Source of the DNA: JBGTSJ01 sp041940305
Lineage (GTDB): Bacteria > Planctomycetota > Planctomycetia > Planctomycetales > Planctomycetaceae
Assembly: GCA_041940305.1 (NCBI GenBank)
Contig: JBGTSJ010000017.1
Location: 1-64,000, forward strand
Reading direction: 5' to 3'
DNA length: 64,000 nucleotides
Every line of letters begins with the position of its first letter. Position 1 is the stretch's first letter. The notes beneath the pieces were generated by a model. The model did not search any database and was not told the origin of the DNA. It saw only the letters and a list, made by a program, of their open reading frames with translations. Below are positions 19,401 through 27,997 of the stretch, piece after piece. Position numbers and translations under genes: made by a program.

Positions 19401-21049
19401 ACTCGTCCGCGTACGCGACGGCTCGATTGGCCGAAATCTGGCTCGAACGTCGGCAGCCGGTCGTGCTTCTGCCCGATCTGCTGGCGCGACTCGACGGACC
19501 GCTGCAGGATCGAATCTGTCTCGACGGCCGGTCGGGGCTCGAGCTGATGACCGCCTGGCGCGAGGATCCGGGCCTGATCGCGCTGCTTGATCCCCCCGCA
19601 GTCTGGCCCTCCGCGCATGTCGAAGTGAATGAAGAAGCTCGGGTCGACCGGGTCGGCCAGTACTTCGAGGTTCCTCTCCTGGGGCGGCCGTCCCCTCTGC
19701 TTCGCGGCTGGACATTTCTGACGGATGCCAACGGATCGAACCTGTTCGCCTGCGACCAGCACGGTCGCCGCATGTGGCACATTCCGAGCGGCACTCTCGG
19801 CAACCGCCGCGGACGCAACAGCGATTTCATTCGGTATGTGATGACGCACGGCCGGCTCGTGCTGGTCGCCGTCGAGGATCAGTTCACCATCCTCGACGCG
19901 CTCTCCGGAGGGCAGACGGCCATCGTGGTCGCCAACGAACGGCTGACTCCCGTCGCGGACCAGTCTCCCTTCATCATTAATGTCCAGCGCGGCAATGCGA
20001 TTCCGCGACTGAGAAACCGCGTCTGGATCGATCCGCAGGACGGCTCGAAGGCGATTGGAAACGTCGGACCGCTCAACGACGACACGTTCATCTACCAGAC
20101 CGGCACGTCGCTGCGTGCGCTGGAACCGCACACGGGCCGGCCGCTGTGGACCTGCGAGGCGCCGGATCTTGAACCTGGTGGAGAGATCCTGGCTGATCGC
20201 GAGTTCGTCGTCGTCTGGCCCGTCAAGGACGGTCCGTTACGGCTGTTTCGGACGGCGGACGGTGAGCCGCTCGGCACACGGAACCTTCCCGCGTCCGTCG
20301 TGAAGCCCCAGCCGGAAGGGCATTGGGGGCGAATGATCGTCACGGCGGAGCAGCCCCCGGGAGGAGACGCGATCACGCTCGGCCTCTACGATCCCGCCGG
20401 GGAGCGGATGGCGTGGGAGCAGGAGTTCTCCGGCGTCGCCTCGTGGGGTGTTGTGGACGGAGCGGACTTTCACGTCCTTGAGAGCGACGGCACACTGCAC
20501 ATCATCGCCGGCCTGACGGGCGAACTGCTCCTGACTGTGACGCTGGAGGTTGACCCGTTGCCCGAGCGCGTCACGGTCGTTCATGGCGGAGATCGATACT
20601 TCGTGATGACGTACGCGGCGCCCCAGGACGCCGCGCGGGTTGTCGAGACGGTGCAGCCGCACTTTCCGATGGTCCACGGCGCGGTGCTCGCCGTGGATCG
20701 CCAGAGCGGCGAGGTCCTGTGGTCTCAGCCCATGCGGCATCAGCAGTATCAGGCGGATACTCCCGGCGCCTGGCCGGTGCTCTCGTTGGCGGCGCAGGTC
20801 GTCGACCCGAATCCGGGAGAAGACGATCGGCCGGCCGGACGCTTCTGGTCCATGCAGCTGCTCGACAAGCAGACCGGCGCCGTCGTATACCAAGTGGAGA
20901 CGAGCGGCCGGCAGGACAAACGGGGCTGGGACTCGAATCCCGACCGCCACGATCTGTCCATCGCCGCCGGAACGGCGCGGGTCGGTCTGCGATTCATGGA
21001 CACGCCCCCCGATGACGGGACGACCGGCGGAGAGGATCAGAGACCTTGA
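16478..21049 (+). CDS. Very large secreted PQQ-type beta-propeller / TPR protein
   Basis: Exported 1523-aa protein with a GTG start (ribosome site GAGGGAG) and signal peptide (about 1-26, ending QPAAA). An N-terminal helical region (about 30-200) is followed by PQQ/BamB-like beta-propeller repeats with W-containing strands such as GRMKWTA, LLWTQQY and EVWRRPRG (about 250-740). A TPR-like helical segment follows (about 745-1020, e.g. STRGELSLHLGDEAAAL), then a second propeller set (about 1050-1500: PLWTCEAP, EVLWSQPM). Large PQQ/TPR proteins of this kind are common in planctomycetes. It may be a periplasmic scaffold; no enzymatic residues for PQQ dehydrogenase activity were seen, so no activity is assigned. 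Confidence 0.85.
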   Translation: MSAHGHRLAVWFIAGLISASQPAAAQGVSRLPAAPDDVRTALVDGEAAQAAGNWALAVERFQQVLDYPEDYFLSEGQSLKSHVEAQLAELPTEGLAAYERRFGATARGLLDEALKAGDGDAQRDVMRQYFYTEAGLNAALAIAERQADGGDMLAAARLYDRLAEHPALPQPQRGAVLLRSAVAWWIAGTGDVAQVRLAERQQSGAGPAAQPAVPGDPAEAMEWLSTVAPEDGASADAAEYHVSVFRGNPQRNGATAPAVPVGQFDWQYPAVDLYDNPWNPERIPELESRVDALQRRLSDPDGPEHLMLPAGIPLVANGIVVVHGPGTVKAVSLRTGELLWSSSQVDQTFKQLVDDRWEPEEEWHKANLDLFLAQRTWRDLTSASLSTDGTYVYALFDGGMVSSISQAALNVPDLATHPLAPHPYNRLVAIELQHGRMKWTAGGPSGPYQDELAGVYFLGAPLPIDGKLYCLVEDRGQVRLIVLDAARAAADHLHPGRAVIWSQALYNPDVNLSNAWLGTERRMAGLTPSAAGDILICPTGETTVVAVDLARRTLLWTQQYREPTAGSPHQALAVRMMLARQQQRGRMEDQLAEELLHPDHWADSAAIIAGQHVLLTPPDASDLICVNLLDGSEVWRRPRGEGRFVAGVHGEDVIVVGARQVEAIQLATGEPAWESPIPITAPGGRGFRHGSLYVLPLATDDVITIDLEQQRIIGNSRVDFEAGPGNLVAADGRIVCQTAASLLAFPQLDELRQSTAAALEADPDDVAALSTRGELSLHLGDEAAALEDLRQALTIEDHARTRELLVTTLLEGLRSDFEAYRDAAEEIESLVSDEQDRRRFHRLFAEGLQRAGELQAAFRQYLEFAESMSGSTELERVDSGRSVRIDRWSRGRLESLWQAAGDAERRQLELELAAVIEDAVRSDDVARLAALLSVAPDAAAADRLRYEWTRRVHAPESFAEFESELLSLLESGEPDSSAYATARLAEIWLERRQPVVLLPDLLARLDGPLQDRICLDGRSGLELMTAWREDPGLIALLDPPAVWPSAHVEVNEEARVDRVGQYFEVPLLGRPSPLLRGWTFLTDANGSNLFACDQHGRRMWHIPSGTLGNRRGRNSDFIRYVMTHGRLVLVAVEDQFTILDALSGGQTAIVVANERLTPVADQSPFIINVQRGNAIPRLRNRVWIDPQDGSKAIGNVGPLNDDTFIYQTGTSLRALEPHTGRPLWTCEAPDLEPGGEILADREFVVVWPVKDGPLRLFRTADGEPLGTRNLPASVVKPQPEGHWGRMIVTAEQPPGGDAITLGLYDPAGERMAWEQEFSGVASWGVVDGADFHVLESDGTLHIIAGLTGELLLTVTLEVDPLPERVTVVHGGDRYFVMTYAAPQDAARVVETVQPHFPMVHGAVLAVDRQSGEVLWSQPMRHQQYQADTPGAWPVLSLAAQVVDPNPGEDDRPAGRFWSMQLLDKQTGAVVYQVETSGRQDKRGWDSNPDRHDLSIAAGTARVGLRFMDTPPDDGTTGGEDQRP

Positions 21050-21140
21050 GCTGCGCTGCCGCCCCCGGAAAGTGAAGACTGTACATTCCGGCTGTCGCGC
21101 CTGGTTGGCCTGCCGTCTGGCCCGCGCCGCCTGAGCCGTC

Positions 21141-21180
21141 TATACTTGGGCGGCGAATGGGGGGCGCCGCTGACGGCGCC
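21141..21180 (+). promoter_or_regulatory. Possible -10 box and leader hairpin upstream of prfB
   Basis: TATACT at 21141-21146 is five-sixths consensus for a -10 hexamer; the -35 region is GC-rich and poor. It is followed by a perfect 7-bp hairpin, GGCGCCG / CGGCGCC (21163-21169 and 21174-21180) with a CTGA loop, 49 bases before the prfB ATG. Transcription start and function are inferred only. Confidence 0.3.
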
Positions 21181-21229
21181 GGCTCCCTGTCGTCTACGAA
21201 TTCAGCGCCTTTGTGTCGAAAACGGACTC

Positions 21230-22337
21230 ATGAACTCCGAGCTTCGCGAACAGTCCAAGTCCCTGCTGGAGCGGATCGTTCAGCTGAGGGACTCTCTTTG
21301 ACCACGAGGCCAAACAGGCGCGCGAAACGGAGATCGCCGGGCTGATGGAGGGGCCGAACTTCTGGAACAATCAGGAGACGGCCCAGAAGCTGGTCGGCGA
21401 GTTGCGGCGGGTGAAGGCGGGGCTCAAACCGCTCGATGAGCTCAAATCGGGCGCCGATGATCTCGCTGCGCTGGTCGAGCTGGCCGAGGAGGACGACTCC
21501 GGCGAACTGGACGTGGAGGTGCGCACGGCGCTCGACGAACTGCAGAAGCGGCTCGACGCGGCCGAACTGCAGGCCAGCATGGCGAGTCCCGAGGACGCCG
21601 GCAGCGCCTACATGACCATCCAGGCCGGCGAAGGAGGGACCGACGCGGCAGATTTCGCCGACATCCTGCTGCGGATGTATCTCCGCTGGTGCGAGACGAA
21701 CGGCTACAAGGCCGAAGTGATCGACCGGTCCGAAGGAGAGGAGGCCGGCATTCGCAATGCGACCGTCCACATCAAAGGGGACTACGCGTTCGGCTACCTG
21801 AAGGGAGAGACGGGCAATCATCGGCTGGTGCGGATGAGCCCGTTCGATTCCGCCGGTCGACGACAGACGTCGTTTGCGGCAGTCGACGTCACGCCTGACC
21901 TGGGGGATGAGGTCGAGATTGAGATTGACTGGGCGAAGGACGTCCGGGAGGACACGTTCTGCGCGGGAGGCGCCGGCGGCCAGCACGTCAACAAGACGGC
22001 CTCCGCCATCCGGCTTACGCACTATGCAACCGGCGTCGTCGTCCAATGCCAGAACGAGCGGAGCCAGCACCAAAACCGGGCGCTGGCCCGCAAGATGCTC
22101 CAGGCCAAGCTATACCAGATGGAGCAGGACAAGCGCGACGCCGAACAGGCGGCGCGCCGCGGGCAGAAATCCACCATTGGCTTCGGCGGACAGACGATCC
22201 GGCACTACGTCCTGCAGCCTCAGCAGTTCGTAAAGGACGAGCGAACGGAACTGAAGACGTCCAATCCGTTCGAAGTGCTGGACGGGGCCCTGGACCCGTT
22301 TATCGAGTCGTACCTGCGGTGGAGCATTGCTAAGTAG
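21230..22337 (+). CDS. prfB: Peptide chain release factor 2, with programmed +1 frameshift
   Basis: Recognises UGA/UAA stop codons. The gene is split over two frames: 23 codons from the ATG at 21230 end in CTT followed by in-frame TGA (21299-21301); reading continues in the +1 frame from 21300 (GAC) to the stop at 22335-22337, giving about 368 aa. The downstream frame alone lacks the usual N-terminus. RF2 identity is shown by the SPF codon-recognition tripeptide (RMSPFDSAGRR) and the GGQ peptidyl-hydrolysis motif (GAGGQHVNKT). Autoregulation by RF2 level through the in-frame UGA is known for the family. An annotation that starts at the ATG at 21345 would lose about 38 residues. Confidence 0.95.
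21287..21301 (+). promoter_or_regulatory. prfB programmed +1 frameshift site
   Basis: Slippery CTT (21296-21298) precedes TGA C, as in the classical RF2 site. The internal anti-SD pairing element is AGGG (21287-21290), within GAGGGA. The gap between it and CTT is five bases, compared with three between AGGGGG and CTT in Escherichia coli, and the element is shorter. Confidence 0.9.
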
Positions 22338-22585
22338 GCGCCCGACGGTCCAGCAATAGTCGCAGGCACACGCCGTGTGCCGCCCGCTGACCATTCAGCC
22401 GGAAAGAGCGATCTTCGGAAACAACCAACGTTCCGTTGGCAGACTCCGCTGCTGCACGCTGTCTGGCGGCTGCTACACGAGGCGGCGTGCAATGTCGCGG
22501 GATGGACGGCATAATCACGGCATCGAATCACGGCCGTGACGAAGTCCAGTCACGGCGAGCGCTCTTTCCAGCAGGGAGAGATGAG

Positions 22586-23653
22586 ATGCGAACCGTTGTC
22601 GATGCACTCAGGATCGGGATGGGAGTCGTCGCGTTGGCAGCGGCCAGCGTGGCAGTCGGGTCCGAACCGGCGGAACGCGTCTATGCAAACCGCCTGACAC
22701 TGCTCAACGATCCCCCGCCGCTGCTGGCCGACTACCCCGAGTACGTCCAGCCGGTAGAAGAAGTGCGGCGGTTTGAAGCGCCCGTGCTGGTGAACGACGA
22801 GAGCGCCGATCTCGACGTGCGGGCCTGGCGGTGGACGTACAACGCGCGGGGCATCATCGAAGTGCCGAACCGGCTGGCCGGCGAGAAGACCGCGATCGTC
22901 TGCGTCCATCCCTGGGGCATCAACGACGGGCAGGGATGGCGGATGCCGGAGCCGGCGGGCGTGGCCTTCGGCTGCACGTTCGAGAAGAACGCCGCATTGC
23001 TCAAGCATGCGGGGGACGTGATCGATCCGTTCCTCAAGGAACATCGGGACGATGTGGCCGTTGTGCTCTACAGCCTGCCTGGGAAGGCGGACGACATCCG
23101 GACGCGGCTGTATCGTTCGCTGGACTACACGCCCGGAGAGTCGGAACGCAAGGAAGCGCGCGAGGCGCTTACCGAGAAGCTCAACTCGTTCGACTACACC
23201 GGCGCTGCGCTGCCGGAAGCGATCCCGCTGACGACGGGAAAGCCGGTGATCGATTACTTCCGCGCCTTTCCGGGGCTGGATGCCTCCGCGCACTACAACA
23301 ATGTCGGGTTCTGGGACCTGCCGATCCCGGTGATGAGCACGATCGACGTCGCGGACGATGACGTGGTGCTCTACGACCAGCAGGGCTATGACGCGCTCCG
23401 CACGTTCCTGCAGGATCAGGGGATCGAGCACGTGCTGCTGTGCGGGTACGCGACCGACATGTGCGTGTGTGCGACGACCGCCGGTTATGAGAACCTGCGC
23501 AAGGACTTCAACGTATTCCTGGTGGGAGACGCCACGCAGGCGACCTGCCCGGCGAACAAGACGGCCGCGTATGCGACTAACCAGGCGCTGTCGTACGCGG
23601 CGCTGGATCTGTTCATTACGCAGGTGTCGTGGGTGCAAAAGAAACGCGAGTAG
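22586..23653 (+). CDS. Exported isochorismatase-like cysteine hydrolase
   Basis: 355 aa from the ATG at 22586, which has a GGGAGAG ribosome site and begins a signal-like segment (about 8-26). The C-terminal half shows the isochorismatase/nicotinamidase fold signature: VLLCGYATDMCVCATTAGYE with the catalytic-type Cys, then VFLVGDAT. An earlier Asp-containing strand (TAIVCVHPWGINDGQGW) is atypical, and the expected Asp and Lys positions are not certain, so the reaction is unknown. The N-terminal region (about 30-100) is unrecognised. The gene stands alone; the 248 bases upstream hold no recognised feature. Confidence 0.75.
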   Translation: MRTVVDALRIGMGVVALAAASVAVGSEPAERVYANRLTLLNDPPPLLADYPEYVQPVEEVRRFEAPVLVNDESADLDVRAWRWTYNARGIIEVPNRLAGEKTAIVCVHPWGINDGQGWRMPEPAGVAFGCTFEKNAALLKHAGDVIDPFLKEHRDDVAVVLYSLPGKADDIRTRLYRSLDYTPGESERKEAREALTEKLNSFDYTGAALPEAIPLTTGKPVIDYFRAFPGLDASAHYNNVGFWDLPIPVMSTIDVADDDVVLYDQQGYDALRTFLQDQGIEHVLLCGYATDMCVCATTAGYENLRKDFNVFLVGDATQATCPANKTAAYATNQALSYAALDLFITQVSWVQKKRE

Positions 23654-23789
23654 CTCGTGCCGGGGCCGAGACGCCGGCACGAGCCAGCGACGTGTCCGGC
23701 GTCATCCGGATTTGCGCCAACGGCGGCGTCCGGTCTGACGTAGAGAGTGTATCGGGACGACTCCGCTCACTGAATGCGCCAGATTCCGC

Positions 23790-24866
23790 ATGCCTTCCCC
23801 AATCGAGTCCAGGCCATCGCGTCCGATCACACTGGACGAGTTGGTCCTGCTGAATGAGGAGCTGCGGGCGCTGCTGTCGGCGGGCATTCCTTTGGAGCTG
23901 GGACTGCAAGGCTCAGCGGCCCGGTTGGGTGGGCGTCTGGGGCGGCTGACCGAACGGCTGGCGACGCGCATTGAGCGGGGGGCTTCGCTCGAGGATGCTT
24001 TGCAGGACGAGCAGGGCAATCTACCGGTGGAGTACCGCGCGGTGATAACGGCCGGGATGCGTTCCGGGCGGTTCGACGCGGTGTTGGGGAGCGTAACGCG
24101 GTTCGCCGGTGCAATGCGGGAGTTGCATTCGCACGTGACGAGGGCGCTGATCTATCCGCTGGCAGTGCTGCTGATCGCTTGGCTGCTGTTCGTCGGAGTC
24201 GTGTGGGTGCTCGCACCGACAATGGTGCGCACATACGAGGTGTTTCGCATTGAATCAAGCTGGTGGCTGACGACGCTTAGCAGCCTGCAAAGCACAGCCC
24301 CGATCTGGGGCACAGCCGTCCCGGCCGCACTACTGGTGTTGATCGTGGGGCCTTGGCTATGGCGGAAGCTGTCCGGGTCCGGTGGGAACGGACGCTGGCG
24401 GCCGGGAGTGGTCGCCGTGATCCCAGGCATCGGCGGACTGATCCGCAACGCTCAGTTCGCGAGGTTCTCTCACCTCTTGTCGATTCTGGTTGAGTACCGT
24501 GTGCCGTTTCCGGAGGCGGCGCGGCTGAGCGCCGCTGCCGCGGGCAACCAGAGACTGGAACTGGCGATGGAGCAGGCCGCTCGCGACGTGGAGCGGGGAC
24601 AACGGCTCGAGGCGGCCCTGCCGGAGGGGCAGGTGCCGGCGTTCCTGAAATGGCTGATGGTGACGGGAGAGCAGCAGTCGTCCCTGCCGGAGATGCTGCG
24701 GCAGGCGGCGGAGGTGTATCAGCAGCGAGCGACGATCCGCGCCGAGTGGATTCAGCGTTGCCTGCCGGTCGTGCTGGTATTTGTTGTGGGGGGCAGCGCA
24801 ACGACTCTGTATGCACTGACCGTCTTTGTGCCGATGGCGTCGCTGTGGAGGAACCTGGGTGGGTGA
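23790..24866 (+). CDS. Type II secretion/pilus platform protein, GspF/PilC family (1 of 3)
   Basis: Inner-membrane platform protein for pseudopilus or type IV pilus assembly, 358 aa. Two T2SSF-type helical domains are visible: about 15-120 (LLSAGIPLELGL, GMRSGRFDAVL) and about 225-325 (LLSILVEYRVPFPEAARL, TGEQQSSLPEML). Membrane segments are at about 120-145, 170-190 and 325-350. It is the first of three consecutive family members, all plus strand. Length is shorter than classical GspF (about 400 aa). Its ATPase partner is not in the window. Confidence 0.85.
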   Translation: MPSPIESRPSRPITLDELVLLNEELRALLSAGIPLELGLQGSAARLGGRLGRLTERLATRIERGASLEDALQDEQGNLPVEYRAVITAGMRSGRFDAVLGSVTRFAGAMRELHSHVTRALIYPLAVLLIAWLLFVGVVWVLAPTMVRTYEVFRIESSWWLTTLSSLQSTAPIWGTAVPAALLVLIVGPWLWRKLSGSGGNGRWRPGVVAVIPGIGGLIRNAQFARFSHLLSILVEYRVPFPEAARLSAAAAGNQRLELAMEQAARDVERGQRLEAALPEGQVPAFLKWLMVTGEQQSSLPEMLRQAAEVYQQRATIRAEWIQRCLPVVLVFVVGGSATTLYALTVFVPMASLWRNLGG

Positions 24867-24955
24867 CGCCGGCGGGTACGAGCATCGCCTGGACTGAGGC
24901 GTGCCTCTCTCCCTGATGAACAGAAAGTGGACGGCCGATTGCGGACCAATGCGAC

Positions 24956-26023
24956 ATGATGAGCGACTCGCCTGATCGTGAACGGCCAGCTCCGCCCGCC
25001 GATGGCGGCGTTGTGGCACACGTTGCGCAGTTGACGGCGGCCGGAGCGCCATTGTCCGCCGGGTTGCTCGCTTACAGCCGCGAGGTGCCGTCGTGGCGGC
25101 AACGCCGCGCGCTGCGGAGGATCAGCAAACGTCTGTCACAGGGGGAATCGCTGGAGCAGGCGCTGAATGCGGCCGGCGCCGGCACGCCGGCGTACCTGCG
25201 GGGCCTGGTGGCGGCGGCGACGCGGTGCGGGCGGCTGGCGGATACGCTCAACCGGCATCTGTATGCGCTGCGCCGGACGCGCGACGTCCGGGCGCGGTTT
25301 TATCTCAACCTCATCTATCCGGCCATTCTGCTGGGTCTGGCGTGGTCCGTCGTGCTGTTGCTGCTGGGATGGGGGGCGCCGATCTTCAAGTCGATCTTCA
25401 ACGACTTCGGTGTGCCGCTCGCGGGTGTGACCATCTGGACGCTCAAGGCCTCGGACGCGGTGCTGTTCCTGCTGCCCTATTGGAAGTGGTGGGTGCTCTT
25501 CGGAGATGTCATTCTGGTGGGCGTGTACTGCCTGCGCTGGGTTCCGGGTCGGCCGACCCGGACGCGTTTGTGGCAGCGGATTCCGTTGATTGGAACGACC
25601 TCGCGATATGTGGCTCTCTCGGAGTTCTGCTCGCTGCTGGGCCTGCTGGTGGACTGCCGCGTGCCGCTTCCGGAGGCCCTGCGGCTGACGACGTCCGCAC
25701 TGCGTGATCCCAGCCTGGCGGAAGGCGGCCGCCTGCTGGCGGACCAGATCGAACGGGGAATCGCCCCGGACGACGAGGTGCTGAGAATGCCGCACTTTCC
25801 CAGTTCATTGTCGCCAGTCTTTCGCTGGACCAATCATCCGACCGCGTTCGGTGACGGGCTGCGCGCGGCAGCCGAACAATATGCGATGCAGGGTCGTGTC
25901 CAGTCGGGCGTGGTGAGCGCCGTGGTCCAGCCCCTGATGCTGGCCGGGGCGATCCTGTTCGCCGGCGGCTTCTTTGTTTCCCTGTTCCTGCCGCTGGTTG
26001 CGTTGCTCCAGTCGTTGACCTGA
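24956..26023 (+). CDS. Type II secretion/pilus platform protein, GspF/PilC family (2 of 3)
   Basis: 355-aa paralogue of the preceding gene with the same two-domain layout. The first domain (about 15-115) has GESLEQALNAAG and ATRCGRLADTL; the second (about 215-310) has FCSLLGLLVDCRVPLPEAL. Membrane segments are at about 118-140, 170-195 and 320-345. The last residues before the C-terminal membrane helix (AEQYAMQGRVQ) resemble the GspF motif in which a Tyr-rich helix leads into the membrane. The start is the first of two adjacent ATGs at 24956; the gap to the previous gene is 89 bases. Confidence 0.85.
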   Translation: MMSDSPDRERPAPPADGGVVAHVAQLTAAGAPLSAGLLAYSREVPSWRQRRALRRISKRLSQGESLEQALNAAGAGTPAYLRGLVAAATRCGRLADTLNRHLYALRRTRDVRARFYLNLIYPAILLGLAWSVVLLLLGWGAPIFKSIFNDFGVPLAGVTIWTLKASDAVLFLLPYWKWWVLFGDVILVGVYCLRWVPGRPTRTRLWQRIPLIGTTSRYVALSEFCSLLGLLVDCRVPLPEALRLTTSALRDPSLAEGGRLLADQIERGIAPDDEVLRMPHFPSSLSPVFRWTNHPTAFGDGLRAAAEQYAMQGRVQSGVVSAVVQPLMLAGAILFAGGFFVSLFLPLVALLQSLT

Positions 26024-26066
26024 CTTGTTCTGAAACATCGGGCCCCGTGCTCAAACTGGCTGACCG

Positions 26067-27548
26067 ATGGAAGTCCTGATTGTCCTGTTGCTCGTTCCGG
26101 CGCTGGGCGCACTGCTGCTCCTGAGTGAGTGGCAGGGACGTGTGGCGATCGGACGGGATGCGCGACGATTGTGGCGTCTAATGCTGCGCGCCGCGGGGCT
26201 GCTGCTGCTGCCGATCGCCGTGGGGCTGACGTATTACGCCGTGCAGAGGTTTCTCGAGTTCGACCTGATCCAGTCGGTGCTGCTGATCGGGCGGCTGATA
26301 CTTGTGGGGGTGCTGCTGTGGGCAGGTCTGCGGGCCGTCGGCGTGGCGCGGCTGGGGGATGAGCGGGAACTGTCGGCAAGGGACGCCGTGCTCCGCAGTC
26401 GTCCGGCCGACGAACTGCGGATGGCGGCGTGGGCGCTCGTCGCGTTCCCCCTGCTGTGGCTCGTGCTGAGTGCGCTGGTGCTGATCGCGCCGCTGCTGTA
26501 CATCGTGGGCGTCATCGCCACGAGCCGACGCGGAGAGACCGGGCAGCTGCTGTGGGCACTGGCGATCGGCGTCGAACACCGGCTCAACCTGGCCGACGAG
26601 GTGGACGCGCTCGCGCTGGCCGGAAGCTGGCGCCGCCGGAGCCGGCTGCTGGGACTGGCGCACCGGCTGCGCGACGGCACGCTGCTGTCGGATGCCCTGA
26701 ATGCCGATCCGAAGCTGCTGCCGGCGCACGCGGTGATGGCGATCCGCATCGGCGAGCAGACGGGCAACCTGCAGCGCGTGCTCCGTGACTGCGCGCTGCG
26801 GGACACGGCCGACATGCGGAACGCCCAGGCGGACGGCTCGATCTCGGCGCTCATGTCGTACTACTGGGTGCTGAGCGTGGTGATGATCTTTGTTGTGAGT
26901 TTTCTCTGCATTTACATCGTGCCCAAGCTGAAGGAGATCTTCACCGACTTCGGCATTGAATTGCCGAACGTTACGCGGCGGATGGTGGCATTTGCCGAAT
27001 GGATCGCCAGCTTCGGCTGGATCACGCTGCCGCTGCTGGCGGTGCCGGTGACGCTGCTGCTGCTGATGGCGTACGCCTACCTCGTGGGCTGGTCGCGTAT
27101 GAATGTGCCAATGCTGATGCGGTGGTTTCCCCGGCGGGACGCACCGGGAGTCTTGCGGGGGCTGGCGTGGGCCGTGGATGCAGGGCGACCGCTGCCGGAA
27201 CTGGTCTCCGATGCGGCCGTGCATCATCCGCGACGCGATATCGGGTTGCGGCTGGCGCGGATCGGCCTCGTGATGGAGTCGGGCGAGGAGGGATGGTGCG
27301 CTCTCGCGGACGAGGGATTCGTGACGGCGCAAGAAGTCCGCGCCCTGGAAGCGGCGGGACGGATGCAGCATCTTCCGGTGGCGCTGGATGCACTGGCCGA
27401 CAGTCTGGACCGTGCGCGGCGGCATCGGCTGCTCTGGTGGATTGAATGGTGCAAGCCGTTTGTCATTCTGATGTTTGGATGGCTGGTGGCGTTCTATTCT
27501 CTGGCGTTCTTTATGCCGATTGTGGACCTGATCGAGGCGCTGCTGTGA
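26067..27548 (+). CDS. GspF/PilC-family platform protein with extended N-terminus (3 of 3)
   Basis: 493 aa, longer than its two neighbours by an N-terminal block of several membrane helices (about 1-25, 45-95 and 110-145) before the first T2SSF domain (about 170-260: LRDGTLLSDALNADPKLLP, IGEQTGNLQRVLRD). A central membrane helix (about 265-290) precedes the second, more diverged domain (about 355-460) and a C-terminal membrane helix. The stop overlaps the GTG start of the following prepilin gene. The extra membrane block is unusual for this family. Confidence 0.8.
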   Translation: MEVLIVLLLVPALGALLLLSEWQGRVAIGRDARRLWRLMLRAAGLLLLPIAVGLTYYAVQRFLEFDLIQSVLLIGRLILVGVLLWAGLRAVGVARLGDERELSARDAVLRSRPADELRMAAWALVAFPLLWLVLSALVLIAPLLYIVGVIATSRRGETGQLLWALAIGVEHRLNLADEVDALALAGSWRRRSRLLGLAHRLRDGTLLSDALNADPKLLPAHAVMAIRIGEQTGNLQRVLRDCALRDTADMRNAQADGSISALMSYYWVLSVVMIFVVSFLCIYIVPKLKEIFTDFGIELPNVTRRMVAFAEWIASFGWITLPLLAVPVTLLLLMAYAYLVGWSRMNVPMLMRWFPRRDAPGVLRGLAWAVDAGRPLPELVSDAAVHHPRRDIGLRLARIGLVMESGEEGWCALADEGFVTAQEVRALEAAGRMQHLPVALDALADSLDRARRHRLLWWIEWCKPFVILMFGWLVAFYSLAFFMPIVDLIEALL

Positions 27549-27997
27549 AACGGATCGTTCCCCAGATCGATGCCGGGCGGAATCGGCCGAGACGCGGCCG
27601 CCACGGTCTGACCATGGCCGAAGTGCTGGCGGCCGCGGTGCTGATGAGCGTCGTGACGGTCGTAGCACTGCCGGTGGTCTCCGGTGTGGCGAAGGTGCGC
27701 GACGAATCGGTGCGGCGGAACCTGGCCGTCATTGAGGTGTCCAACGTGATGGAGCGATTGGCGGCGCTGCGGCGACAGCGCGCCCTCTCGGAGGAACTGC
27801 TGGCAGCGCAGGGGATTTCTGATGCCGCCGCCGCGGCCCTGGATTCGCCGGAAATCCGAGTTGACGTGGGAGATCCTCAAGGGACCCCGGCGGTGCGGGA
27901 ATTGACGGTGTCACTCTCGTGGCTCAATGACGCGGGAGACCGCGTCGCGCCGGTCTCCGTTTCGGCGTTCCTGTATGAGAACGAGGGAGGACAATGA
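27545..27997 (+). CDS. Prepilin-type N-terminal methylation protein (GspI/GspJ-like pseudopilin)
   Basis: 150 aa from a GTG that overlaps the stop of the preceding gene (GTGA). A basic leader ends in RRGRHG, followed by LTMAEVLAAAVLMSVV: the Gly at -1 and Glu at +5 fit prepilin peptidase processing, and the helix is hydrophobic. The rest is a soluble pilin-like domain. Probably a minor pseudopilin of the system formed with the three GspF-like proteins. An upstream in-frame start at 27446 would lie inside the previous gene and is rejected. Confidence 0.8.
   Translation: MKRIVPQIDAGRNRPRRGRHGLTMAEVLAAAVLMSVVTVVALPVVSGVAKVRDESVRRNLAVIEVSNVMERLAALRRQRALSEELLAAQGISDAAAAALDSPEIRVDVGDPQGTPAVRELTVSLSWLNDAGDRVAPVSVSAFLYENEGGQ

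Noticed and set aside
17501..20950. Long minus-strand open frames inside the PQQ/TPR gene
   Set aside because: The opposite strand encodes a signal peptide and regular PQQ/TPR repeats; the antisense frames have no domain signals.
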